DNA of 64,000 nucleotides from JAVKFY01 sp040223615. Its GTDB lineage: Bacteria; Pseudomonadota; Alphaproteobacteria; GCA-2731375. Positions 50,200 through 57,423 of this stretch are shown one piece after another. Location of the stretch: NCBI GenBank assembly GCA_040223615.1, contig JAVKFY010000022.1:1-64000 (forward strand). The letters run 5' to 3'. Under the pieces are notes generated by a model. The model was not told the origin of the DNA. It did not search any database and saw only the letters and a list, made by a program, of their open reading frames with translations. Position 1 is the first letter of the stretch. The number at the start of each line of letters is the position of its first letter. The position numbers were made by a program, and so were the translations under genes.

Positions 50200-50374
50200 C
50201 ATGAGGCGGAACGTCTCCTATCGTAAACTGGCTGAACGGTTAGAAACTGTCGGTGTGCGCGAGACAGAGCGCAATATCGCTAATAAAATAAGCTGGGGAG
50301 GCTTCTCGGCTGCTTACTTCGTTCAATGCCTAGTCACCGTTGGCTGCCATACCTTGCACTTGCATGACTCTTAG
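50200..50374 (+). pseudogene. DUF6471 gene, 5'-truncated by the internal deletion of element A
   Basis: The frame reads MRRNVSYRKLAERLETVGVR, then ETERNIANKISWGGFSAAYF and ends VQCLVTVGCHTLHLHDS. The complete homologue at 53405-53632 reads RRGVSYQQLSDRLADMGIHE and TEKNIRQKLSRGGFSATF, ending LLQCLLAAGCHTVHLDDA. The first 20 or so residues are missing and replaced by the start of another passenger gene in a different frame. An ATG at 50200 happens to open the remaining frame, so a shortened product is possible but without a recognisable ribosome site. Confidence 0.75.
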
Positions 50375-51264
50375 CGCTTCTCTCGCCCTGCAGATTCCCG
50401 GAGCCAGCGTCGGCCCAAGAACTAGCCGACTGGTATCTCCCGATCAAAGAAGCCTACGGCCAAGGCGGCGCTTGGGACCGCGAGACAGATGCCGCCGGCG
50501 AAGCAAGCCCAGCCCCGCAGGCGTTCCCGCCAATTCAGATCACATTCGGCAGTGAGATCGGCGCCACGGCCAGCGATGATGTAACCCAAAAAAACAAGAC
50601 CTACCCCGATTGCGAATTTTACACAGTTGATGAGTGTGACCTTGCCGCCCAGCAACGTATGGCGGATGCCACGGAGTGGATGATGTTCGCCGCTGTCGCG
50701 GGCGTCATACTCACCGCCGCCGGCGTCGTGCTTGTCTGGCGCACTCTTGTCGCCACTCGCGCCGCTGCCGGACACGCGAGACGCGCCGCCAAAGCCGCTG
50801 AAGATATCGTGGTAGTCACGGACAGCACCGCGCGCCGACAACTTCGCGCCTATGTCCATGCCTCTTGCCAAGTCGCTATACAACGCGACGGCCCGGCAAC
50901 GATCACAGTTACCTTCAGAAACCACGGGCAGACGCCCGCCTATCATTTTCGGGTGCGTTCGTGGGCTTCTGTTCTTGAGCCGGGGTCCGATCTCAAGGTG
51001 GGCAAGGGTCGCGTGCCTACGTCCAGAGAGGACATTGGCCCCGACTCGACAGTCTCCACCCAGTTTCAATACCCCACGCTTGGGCCTGAAAAAGCTGAAC
51101 AGGTCCGAACGGGCAAGCTCGCGCTCTATGTATTCGGCATTGCCTGCTACCGCGATGCGTTCGACGTGGTGCGCACCACACGATTTGCCCGCCTCTACAC
51201 AAAAGGCCCGTGGGTCGGCAAGCACGGGCTCATTTCGTGGACCAGCGGCAACAAGGCCACATAG
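50326..51264 (+). pseudogene. Passenger membrane protein of element A, early in-frame stop
   Basis: In element B the equivalent gene starts inside the DUF6471 gene at ATGCCTACTCGCCGCTGG. Here the same place reads ATGCCTAGTCACCGTTGG (50326), but codon 14 is TGA (50365-50367) where B has CGA. The frame then continues openly for 299 codons: a signal-peptide-like stretch ending PASAQELADWYLP, a DECDLAAQQRMADATEWM segment, one TM helix (WMMFAAVAGVILTAAGVVLV), a helical linker and a beta domain with VTFRNHGQTPAYHF, ending at 51264. Internal re-initiation at ATG 50659 could still make the TM and C-terminal part (201 residues). Confidence 0.7.
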
Positions 51265-51363
51265 CGTCACCACCGCCAGGGTCAGGCCATGCACATGGCC
51301 CTACCCTCGACACGGCAGCTAACCCGTTGATTTAGCGTAGGGTGCATTTGCTACCTAATGCCG

Positions 51364-51371
51364 GTCATGCC
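51364..51371. repeat. Target-site duplication, copy 2 (shared between elements A and B)
   Basis: A single GTCATGCC separates the right end of element A from the left end of element B. It serves both as the right duplication of A and the left duplication of B, which shows that the two inserted one after the other at the same target. Confidence 0.8.
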
Positions 51372-51439
51372 CGGTCTTATGCAGCAAACACATGTGGCCG
51401 ACCATCGGCCGTGGCGTTGCACATCGCTACCATGTCGGT

Positions 51440-51877
51440 ATGGCTAAGCATGAACATGTCATCTCCGCATTGGTTCGTAAGCGGGCTGAGATAGCCGGGT
51501 ATCTGCAACAGGCCGAAGACAAGGCCGATGGTCTCCGGGCCGACCTGGCACACGTTGACGCTGTGCTGCGCATGTTCGATCCGGCTCGCATCGTCGAGGC
51601 GATACCGCCACGTCCGCCCCGCACCATCGTTCGCTACTTCGGGCACGGCCAGTTGTCGCGGCGCGTGATTGATACGCTGCGACGGGCTGCTGAGCCGATG
51701 GAGTGCGCCGACATCGCCAAGGCCATCATGCCTAGCGCCAATCTCGACATCGCGGACGATGCCCTAGTCGCGGAAGTGGCTGAGCGGGTGCGCTACTGCC
51801 TCAAGCACCACCGGAAGAACGGGCGCGTTGTGTCTAGCCAGCGGGGAAAGCAGGTCACTTGGGCGTTGATACGCTAG
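51440..51877 (+). CDS. Element B passenger 1: coiled-coil plus winged-helix-like protein
   Basis: From ATG 51440 the 145-residue protein begins MAKHEHVISALVRKRAEIAG with a long coiled coil (YLQQAEDKADGLRADLAHVD). After a Pro-rich linker there is a winged-helix-like region: GQLSRRVIDTLRRAAEPMEC, ADIAKAIM, then VRYCLKHHRKNGRVVSSQRG with a wing ending KQVTWALIR. The resemblance is to small regulators in mobile DNA. The equivalent gene in element A is reduced to its first few codons. It could regulate transposition or the passengers; this is untested. Confidence 0.65.
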   Translation: MAKHEHVISALVRKRAEIAGYLQQAEDKADGLRADLAHVDAVLRMFDPARIVEAIPPRPPRTIVRYFGHGQLSRRVIDTLRRAAEPMECADIAKAIMPSANLDIADDALVAEVAERVRYCLKHHRKNGRVVSSQRGKQVTWALIR

Positions 51878-51907
51878 GCTAGGCACAGCCAAGCCGGGAG
51901 ACACGTC

Positions 51908-52459
51908 ATGACACGCATGAAGGTTAAAGAGATTCCGAACGGCTCCGTATCCGACGACGGCATGGAAGTATCGGTCAATGTCATACTGGAGGACGGCAAG
52001 AACCACGTATTGGTGCTGCCGTTCGCGCAGTTCGATTGGTTTTCCCAAGCGTTGATGAAGCTCGCCGAAGGCGCCTTCACCCGACAGGTTCAGTCGGGTC
52101 GCTTGTCGGCCGCGAATCCTGTTGACGCTGCAATGACCGTGCAGGGCTTTCGGGTGCTGGCTCGCGCGAAACAGCAGGACGCGCTTGTTCAATTGACCGG
52201 CCGCAAAGATGCCAACGGTCCAAGCGGTATCCTGTCATTCTCGATTGGCGCAGCTCATATTGAACAGTTGTCAGGGCGTTTGCACGAAGTCGCCGATCAA
52301 CTTCGGCAGCAGGGCAAGCCAAACTACCGGTCCCGCTGCCAGTACCCGGACCAGTCCCGGCTAGGCGGATGCGCCGCTGCTGCGGCTGCTACCAGCCTGA
52401 ACAGCGTGCCGTTGTCCTCGCGGCTGTTGTCCTCGCGCCACGCCATCTCGCGTGCGTAG
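51908..52459 (+). CDS. Element B passenger 2: unknown protein overlapping the transposase 3' end
   Basis: The protein begins MTRMKVKEIPNGSVSDDGME and has a beta-rich first part (VSVNVILEDGKNHVLVLPFA), then helices with LSFSIGAAHIEQLSGRLHEV. No family recognised. After LRQQGKPN the frame runs on for 46 codons into the antisense strand of the transposase gene and stops at 52457-52459, so the two genes overlap tail to tail by 136 bases. The start at 51908 follows GGGAG. If the overlap is real, the last third of the protein is constrained by the transposase sequence. Confidence 0.55.
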   Translation: MTRMKVKEIPNGSVSDDGMEVSVNVILEDGKNHVLVLPFAQFDWFSQALMKLAEGAFTRQVQSGRLSAANPVDAAMTVQGFRVLARAKQQDALVQLTGRKDANGPSGILSFSIGAAHIEQLSGRLHEVADQLRQQGKPNYRSRCQYPDQSRLGGCAAAAAATSLNSVPLSSRLLSSRHAISRA

Positions 52460-53292
52460 CAGTCCAGATAGCGCCCGGAGATGTGGTGGTGCTGGCCGAT
52501 CTCCGCGCGGCGCAGTCGGCTAAAGAACGACTCGACTTGATTAGTACAGACACCATCATCCATGAACGTAACGCCGTGGTTGACGCGGCCGACATCAAAT
52601 TGGCTGTGCAGTCGATCCCATGCCCGGCTTTCATCTGCGTAGACCGTGCTGCCCGGCTTGACGCGGTCAACGATGGTCCGGTGGCTACGCGCTTCGTCGT
52701 AGAACACGAACGGCAGTGTACGGCCCTGACGCTGGCGCAGGGCCACCACGACGCGGCGCTTGCCGCTACGGTTCTCCGCTAGACGACGGTCCTTGCGATC
52801 CACTTTCCTGTTTTCCGGGCGGATGTAGCCGCCGAAGTAGGCGCCGTCCACTTCCACAATCTCATTGGGTCCGCCGACCTTGGCGTCATGTTGGTCCGCT
52901 GCCATCGCTTCCCTCAACTTGTGCGCCAGCACATACGCGGTTCGGTACTGGCAATCCAGATCACGGGCCAGTTGCAGTGCCGGCATACCCTTGGCGCCGT
53001 TCACGAACAAAGCGATGGCCAGCAGATAGTCCTTCAGCGGACGCTTGCGGCTCGCGAATATCGTCCCGCTCGTCACGCTGAACTGCGCCTGACAGGCTTG
53101 GCATGACCAGATTGGCCGGCTCGCGTGTTCGTAGACCGCGACGCAGCCGCAGCGCGGGCAGTACGGTTGCCCGTCGTTGTCGGCCCAGCGGATCGCCCGG
53201 AAAACCTCGCGCGCCTCCTCATCGGTCATCCGCGCAACCTTGGCCACGCTGAGAGTGCGAGCCTGGGCGGACAAGAGGAAGTGTTGCGACAT
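52324..53292 (-). CDS. IS1595-family transposase
   Basis: The 322-residue protein has the family's N-terminal zinc ribbon (YCPRCGCVAVYEHASRPIWS, then CQACQAQFSVTSGTIFASRK) and a helical region (KDYLLAIALFVNGAKGMPAL QLARDL). The DDE-type core has its first Asp in IVEVDGAYFGGYIRPE, the second in STVYADESRAW, and the C-terminal N/E block in TNQVESFFSRLRRAEIGQHH. The end CYAREMAWREDN...GYWQRDR matches the fossil at 1113. No frameshift or missing catalytic residue is seen. It is transcribed against the passengers. Confidence 0.93.
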   Translation of the reverse strand: MSQHFLLSAQARTLSVAKVARMTDEEAREVFRAIRWADNDGQPYCPRCGCVAVYEHASRPIWSCQACQAQFSVTSGTIFASRKRPLKDYLLAIALFVNGAKGMPALQLARDLDCQYRTAYVLAHKLREAMAADQHDAKVGGPNEIVEVDGAYFGGYIRPENRKVDRKDRRLAENRSGKRRVVVALRQRQGRTLPFVFYDEARSHRTIVDRVKPGSTVYADESRAWDRLHSQFDVGRVNHGVTFMDDGVCTNQVESFFSRLRRAEIGQHHHISGRYLDCYAREMAWREDNSREDNGTLFRLVAAAAAAHPPSRDWSGYWQRDR

Positions 53293-53298
53293 CGTATA

Positions 53299-53334
53299 TA
53301 CCCGTATTTGCGACCTATGTCGCAGATATGGGTA
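53299..53334. promoter_or_regulatory. Inverted repeat directly upstream of the transposase start, candidate operator
   Basis: TACCCGTATTTGCGAC (53299-53314) and GTCGCAGATATGGGTA (53319-53334) are inverted with 14 of 16 positions matching around a CTAT spacer. The element begins 7 bases upstream of the transposase ATG and sits in the gap to the divergent DUF6471 gene. A protein bound here could repress the transposase and affect the passenger operon at once; passenger 1 and the DUF6471 protein are the candidates. Confidence 0.6.
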
Positions 53335-53404
53335 CTTGATGTCGCTAGTACAAGGGCGTATGTCTCACTTATGCGAACATTCACCCGCACAAGGGGGACT
53401 GGCC

Positions 53405-53632
53405 ATGCCTGACAAGGACTGGCAGGACCGCGTGAAGAACATCCTCAAGGCCGAGCTGAAGCGCCGGGGCGTTAGCTATCAGCAGTTATCCGACCGGCTC
53501 GCCGACATGGGCATACACGAGACCGAGAAGAACATTAGGCAAAAGCTGAGCAGGGGCGGCTTTAGTGCTACGTTCCTGCTGCAATGCCTACTCGCCGCTG
53601 GCTGTCATACCGTTCACTTGGACGATGCCTAG
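53405..53632 (+). CDS. Element B passenger 3: DUF6471 protein
   Basis: ATG 53405 gives a 75-residue protein, MPDKDWQDRVKNILKAELKR, then RGVSYQQLSDRLADMGIHET, EKNIRQKLSRGGFSATFLLQ and CLLAAGCHTVHLDDA. The VSY..L...L...G..ET..NI..KLSRG.F.A.FLLQCL pattern is DUF6471, which has the form of a small helix-turn-helix protein (a helix, a turn at GIHETEKN, then a basic helix). Function is unknown. The 3' end overlaps the next gene by 49 bases in another frame. Confidence 0.8.
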   Translation: MPDKDWQDRVKNILKAELKRRGVSYQQLSDRLADMGIHETEKNIRQKLSRGGFSATFLLQCLLAAGCHTVHLDDA

Positions 53633-54585
53633 TAGTTCTCGCCCTATTCGCGGCTAACCCCCTGGCCGCCCAACAATGGGCGGAAGGCATGTTTGGTGAT
53701 GCGACCCTGCTACAGCAGCCTATCAACGGTCTGATACCAGATGTCGACAAACGCGCCGGGGTAACCGCCAACAGCCCAACAGAAGAAGAAGAATCCAGCA
53801 GACCCGCCGAGCCCGACAATAGCGCCGCCCCAAAGCCTATCGACAAGGCGCTTGCCGTCAAGAACGCGCGGCAAACCGAAGAAACCTGCGGCCCCCGCTG
53901 CCAACGCGCCGAGAACCGTAATGATGCCGATTTGGTAGCCCAGCAGTCCATGGCCGAATCGACCGGTGACTTGGTTGATCTCACTGTCTGGCAAATCTTT
54001 TTTGGCGTGGTCGGCCTTTTGATGCTGGGCGCTACGCTTTTCTACACCCGTGAAACCGCTAGTGCTGGCATTGCCACCGCGAAGGACACCAAACGACAAG
54101 CCGACATAGCGGAGGCCGCCATGCTCCGCCTTGAGCGTCCGTATTTGTTTGTAATCTTCTCTGAGCCGGAAAGACTCATTCGACCCGGTGCCGCCCGGCG
54201 ATCTCGGCTGAAGTATTTCTTTATCAATCACGGCAAGACGCCAGCGACCTTGCTTAGCGTCAATGTTCGGCTCCAAGAGGCGCCCGATTATCCATTGCGC
54301 CTGAACATGCCCGGCATCAAACACATCTACGAAGTGATAGAGCCCGGCGCACAATCGTCCGGGGATGTTGCCTACGTTGAGGGGGCCGAGAATGGAACGG
54401 TTTTCGCGACCAGAGCGGCAACGAGGCTCATCTTTCATGGAGCGGTGACTTACTCGGACGCGACCGGCGCTGTGCATACTGACGGGTTCTGCTTTCGACC
54501 CAACACCAATGCCGCGTCCTTCCGCATCGAAGGTGGCGCCGAATACAACTACCGCAAGACTGAGCGCCCCAACACACCGTCTTAG
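53584..54585 (+). CDS. Element B passenger 4: exported or membrane-anchored protein
   Basis: The 333-residue protein starts within the DUF6471 gene. It has a signal-peptide-like start (RCLVVLALFAANPLAAQQWA), an acidic linker, a Cys-containing segment (EETCGPRCQRAENR), then DLVAQQSMAESTGDLVDLTV and one TM helix (WQIFFGVVGLLMLGATLFYT). A helical stretch and a beta domain with LKYFFINHGKTPATLLSVNV follow. The AQQSMA...TM...helix...NHG.TPA order recurs in a widespread family of hypothetical proteins in alphaproteobacteria. The homologue in element A shares this order but carries a stop codon. Confidence 0.7.
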   Translation: MPTRRWLSYRSLGRCLVVLALFAANPLAAQQWAEGMFGDATLLQQPINGLIPDVDKRAGVTANSPTEEEESSRPAEPDNSAAPKPIDKALAVKNARQTEETCGPRCQRAENRNDADLVAQQSMAESTGDLVDLTVWQIFFGVVGLLMLGATLFYTRETASAGIATAKDTKRQADIAEAAMLRLERPYLFVIFSEPERLIRPGAARRSRLKYFFINHGKTPATLLSVNVRLQEAPDYPLRLNMPGIKHIYEVIEPGAQSSGDVAYVEGAENGTVFATRAATRLIFHGAVTYSDATGAVHTDGFCFRPNTNAASFRIEGGAEYNYRKTERPNTPS

Positions 54586-54653
54586 ACCATCCACATACCC
54601 CTGCCCAAAGCGAGCATCAGCAGCGGCTCACATGTGGATGCTGCATAATGCCG

Positions 54654-54661
54654 GTCATGCC
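54654..54661. repeat. Target-site duplication, copy 3 (right of element B)
   Basis: GTCATGCC directly after the right end of element B. It overlaps the left arm of the perfect palindrome at 54657-54679 that follows the yejF stop. Confidence 0.8.
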
Positions 54662-54679
54662 CGGGCTTGACCCGGGCAT
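54657..54679. terminator. Palindrome after yejF, the insertion target of both elements
   Basis: ATGCCCGGG-CTTGA-CCCGGGCAT is a perfect stem of nine with a five-base loop, six bases beyond the yejF stop on the minus strand. It fits a rho-independent-type stem without a T run and belongs to the dispersed family seen at 31505-31574. Elements A and B entered its left arm. Confidence 0.65.
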
Positions 54680-54684
54680 CTCCG

Positions 54685-56310
54685 CTACTGCCGCACCACG
54701 CCGGCCGGCGCCGTTTCCAGGTCGAAGGCGGCGGCCATCAGGGCCTTGGTGTAGTCGGTCTGCGGTGCGTCGAAGACCTGGGCGGCAGGACCCTGCTCGA
54801 CCACCTTGCCGTCGCGCATGACGATCAGCTCGTCGGCCAGCGCACGGACCACCTTCAGGTCGTGGCTGATGAACAGGTAGGCAAGCTTGTGCCGGCGCTG
54901 CAGGTCGCGCAGCAGGTCGACGATCTGCGCCTGCACCGACATGTCGAGCGCCGACGTCGGCTCGTCCAGCACCACGAAGCGCGGTTCCAGCACCATGGCC
55001 CGCGCGATGGCGACGCGCTGGCGCTGGCCGCCGGAAAATTCGTGCGGGTAGCGGTCCATCGCCTCGGGATCGAGCCCGACCTCGACCAGTGCCTCGCCGA
55101 TGCGGGCGCGGCGTTCGTCGTAGTCCGGCGCCAGGCCATGCACCAGCAGGCCCTCCTCGACGATCTGCTGGATCGACAGGCGCGGGCTGAGGCTGGAGAA
55201 CGGGTCCTGGAAGACGACCTGCATCTCCTGGCGCAGCGGGCGCAGCGCCTTGGTGCCGACATCGTGGATCGGCTTGCCGTGGAACGCGATCTCGCCCTGG
55301 CTGGAGATCAGCCGAAGCAGCGCCAGGCCGAGCGTGGTCTTGCCGGAACCGCTCTCGCCGACAACGCCGACGGTGTGGCCCTGGCGTACGCTGATCGAGA
55401 TGTCGTCGACCGCCTTCACGTGATCGACAGTGCGGCGCAGCAGGCCGGCTCGGATCGGAAAGTAGACCTTCAGGTGCTCGGCGCGCATCACTTCCGGCGC
55501 GGCGGGATCGGCCTGCGATGGCTGGCCCTTCGGTTCGGCGGCGAGCAGGTGTTGCGTGTAGCTATGCTGCGGGCGCTCGAACACGTCCGCGACGGCGCCC
55601 TGCTCGACGATCCGGCCCTGGGTCATCACCGCGACGCGGCTGGCGACCTTCCGCACGATGCCGAGATCGTGCGTGATCAGCAGGATCGCCATGCCGAGCC
55701 GTTCCTGCAGCTCGTGCAGCAGTTTCAGGATCTGTGCCTGGATGGTGACGTCGAGCGCGGTGGTCGGCTCGTCGGCGATCAGCAGGTCAGGCTCGTTGGC
55801 CAGCGCCATGGCGATCATCACGCGCTGGCGCTGGCCGCCGGAGAGCTGGTGCGGGTAGGCGCCGAGGCGGCGCTCGCCATCGCGGATGCCGACCAGGTCG
55901 AGCAGTTCCAGCACGCGGGCCTTGGCCGCCTCGCCGGTCATGCCGCGATGGGTGACCAGCATCTCGCCGATCTGGCGCTCCACCGTATGCAGCGGGTTCA
56001 GCGCGTTCATCGGCTCCTGGAACACCATGCCGATATTGTCGCCGCGCACGGTCTTCATCGTCGACGGGCCGGCGCCGATCAGCTCCTCGCCGCGAAAGCG
56101 GACCGAGCCGGAGGGGTGGCTGGCAGCCGGATAGGGCAGCAGTTGCATCACCGACAGCGCGGTCACCGACTTGCCGGACCCGCTCTCACCGACCAATGCG
56201 AAGGTCTCGCGCTCGTTGATCTCGAACGAGACGCGGTCGACGGCCAGATTGCGCCGGCCCTCGACCTCGAAGGCGACGGACAGGTCGGTGACTTGCAGCA
56301 GCGGTGCCAT
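54685..56310 (-). CDS. yejF: Oligopeptide/microcin C-type ABC transporter, double ATPase
   Basis: The 541-residue protein fuses two nucleotide-binding domains. Each has Walker A (ALVGESGSGKSVTALSV; GVVGESGSGKTTLGLALL), a signature (YPHQLSGGQRQRVMIAMALA; YPHEFSGGQRQRVAIARAMV) and Walker B (LLIADEPTTALDVTIQAQIL; FVVLDEPTSALDMSVQAQIV). Such double ATPases energise peptide importers of the YejABEF/OppDF type. It is the last gene of the operon; yejE ends one base before. Confidence 0.94.
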   Translation of the reverse strand: MAPLLQVTDLSVAFEVEGRRNLAVDRVSFEINERETFALVGESGSGKSVTALSVMQLLPYPAASHPSGSVRFRGEELIGAGPSTMKTVRGDNIGMVFQEPMNALNPLHTVERQIGEMLVTHRGMTGEAAKARVLELLDLVGIRDGERRLGAYPHQLSGGQRQRVMIAMALANEPDLLIADEPTTALDVTIQAQILKLLHELQERLGMAILLITHDLGIVRKVASRVAVMTQGRIVEQGAVADVFERPQHSYTQHLLAAEPKGQPSQADPAAPEVMRAEHLKVYFPIRAGLLRRTVDHVKAVDDISISVRQGHTVGVVGESGSGKTTLGLALLRLISSQGEIAFHGKPIHDVGTKALRPLRQEMQVVFQDPFSSLSPRLSIQQIVEEGLLVHGLAPDYDERRARIGEALVEVGLDPEAMDRYPHEFSGGQRQRVAIARAMVLEPRFVVLDEPTSALDMSVQAQIVDLLRDLQRRHKLAYLFISHDLKVVRALADELIVMRDGKVVEQGPAAQVFDAPQTDYTKALMAAAFDLETAPAGVVRQ

Positions 56311-57423
56311 CTACTCGGCCGCCGCCGGCTGCGCGGTGGCGGTGGTGTCCTCGGCCGGCGCGACGCTCACGGCCTTGCGCGGATCGAAAGCGTCGCGCAC
56401 CGCCTCGAAGATGAAGATCAGCAGGGTCAGCATCAGCGACAGCACCAGGAAGGCGGTGATGCCGAGCCATGGCGCCTGCAGGTTGGCCTTGCCCTGCTGC
56501 AGCATCTCGCCCAGCGACGGCGAGCCCGGCGGCAGGCCGAAACCGAGGAAGTCGAGCGCCGTCAACGTGGTGATCGAGCCAGACAGAATGAACGGCATCA
56601 GGGTGATCGACGCGACCATCGCGTTCGGCAGCACGTGCTTGAACATGATGGTGGCGTTGCCGACGCCGAGCGCGCGGGCGGCGCGGACATAGTCGAAGTT
56701 GCGCGCGCGCAGGAACTCCGCCCGCACCACGCCAACCAGCGACATCCAGGAAAACAGCAGCATCAGCCCGAGCAGCCACCAGAAGGTCGGCTCGACCACG
56801 CTGGCCAGGATGATCAGCAAGTAGAGCGTCGGCAGGCCGGACCAGATTTCGATGAAGCGCTGGAACAGCAGATCGGTCCAGCCGCCGAAATAGCCCTGCA
56901 CCGCGCCGGCGGCGACGCCGATCACCGTCGACAACAGGGTGAGGGCCAGTCCGAACAGCACCGAGATGCGAAAGCCGTAGATCAGCCGGGCTGAGACGTC
57001 GCGGGCCTGATCGTCGGTGCCGAGCCAGTTCACGCCGTCGGGCGCGGACGGCGCCGGCGTCGGCAGGTCGTAGTTGATGGTGCGGTAGCTGAACGGGATC
57101 ATCGGCCAGACGATCCAGCCCTGTTCCTCGATCAGCTCGGTCACGGCGGGATCGCGATAGTCGGCGGCGGTATCGAGGAAGCCGCCGAAGCGGGTCTCCG
57201 GATAGTCGACGAAGACCGGAAAGAACAGCTCGCCGTCGAAGCGCACCAGCAGCGGCCGGTCGTTGGCGATGAACTCGGCGAACAGGCTGGCCACGAACAG
57301 GAACACGAAGATCCACATCGACCAGTAGCCGCGCCGGTTGGCGCGAAAGTTGGTCCACCGCCGCCGGGTCAGCGGCGTAATGCGAAATCCGAGGAAGCGC
57401 TGCGGTCCGGGCGCGGCGGCCAT
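56311..57423 (-). CDS. yejE: ABC transporter permease, YejE-like
   Basis: The 370-residue permease starts with RFLGFRITPLTRRRWTNFRA, a short N-terminal helix and a periplasmic domain with the YejE hallmark (GELFFPVFVDYPETRFGGFL; PFSYRTINYDLPTPAPSAPD; NWLGTDDQARDVSARLIYGF). The EAA loop is ARALGVGNATIMFKHVLPNA. It forms the inner-membrane channel with YejB. Confidence 0.94.
   Translation of the reverse strand: MAAAPGPQRFLGFRITPLTRRRWTNFRANRRGYWSMWIFVFLFVASLFAEFIANDRPLLVRFDGELFFPVFVDYPETRFGGFLDTAADYRDPAVTELIEEQGWIVWPMIPFSYRTINYDLPTPAPSAPDGVNWLGTDDQARDVSARLIYGFRISVLFGLALTLLSTVIGVAAGAVQGYFGGWTDLLFQRFIEIWSGLPTLYLLIILASVVEPTFWWLLGLMLLFSWMSLVGVVRAEFLRARNFDYVRAARALGVGNATIMFKHVLPNAMVASITLMPFILSGSITTLTALDFLGFGLPPGSPSLGEMLQQGKANLQAPWLGITAFLVLSLMLTLLIFIFEAVRDAFDPRKAVSVAPAEDTTATAQPAAAE

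Larger units (their letters stand above)
50122..51363 (+). mobile_element. Element A: non-autonomous IS1595-type element with decayed passenger genes
   Basis: The element is bounded by perfect 23-bp inverted repeats (50122-50144 and 51341-51363; outer part CGGCATTAGGTAGCAAAT), flanked by GTCATGCC on both sides. It has no transposase. The 69-base leader to ATGGCTGAGCATGA matches the 68-base leader to ATGGCTAAGCATGA in element B. Right after this the sequence jumps into the middle of a DUF6471 gene, then a membrane-protein gene homologous to that of element B. This is the structure expected after an internal deletion of a B-like element. Mobilisation by the B-type transposase is inference. Confidence 0.82.
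51372..54653 (+). mobile_element. Element B: IS1595-family transposon with four passenger genes
   Basis: Imperfect 25-bp inverted repeats (51372-51396 and 54629-54653, 21 of 25 identical; shared core TTATGCAGCA and CACATGTG) bound 3282 bases, flanked by GTCATGCC. Contents: a winged-helix-like protein and an unknown protein (+), the transposase (-), then a DUF6471 protein and an exported TM protein (+). IS1595 elements are known to include members with passenger genes. All reading frames are open, so the element may be active. Confidence 0.85.

Noticed and set aside
50365..50367. TGA in element A's membrane-protein gene as a selenocysteine codon
   Set aside because: It lies in a signal-peptide-like stretch, the homologue has CGA, and no SECIS-like stem follows. 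A nonsense mutation is simpler.
50138..50374. ATG at 50138 as the start of the element A DUF6471 protein
   Set aside because: This codon lies within the terminal inverted repeat, and the residues before MRRNVSY do not match the homologue; the 5' part was replaced by the deletion.
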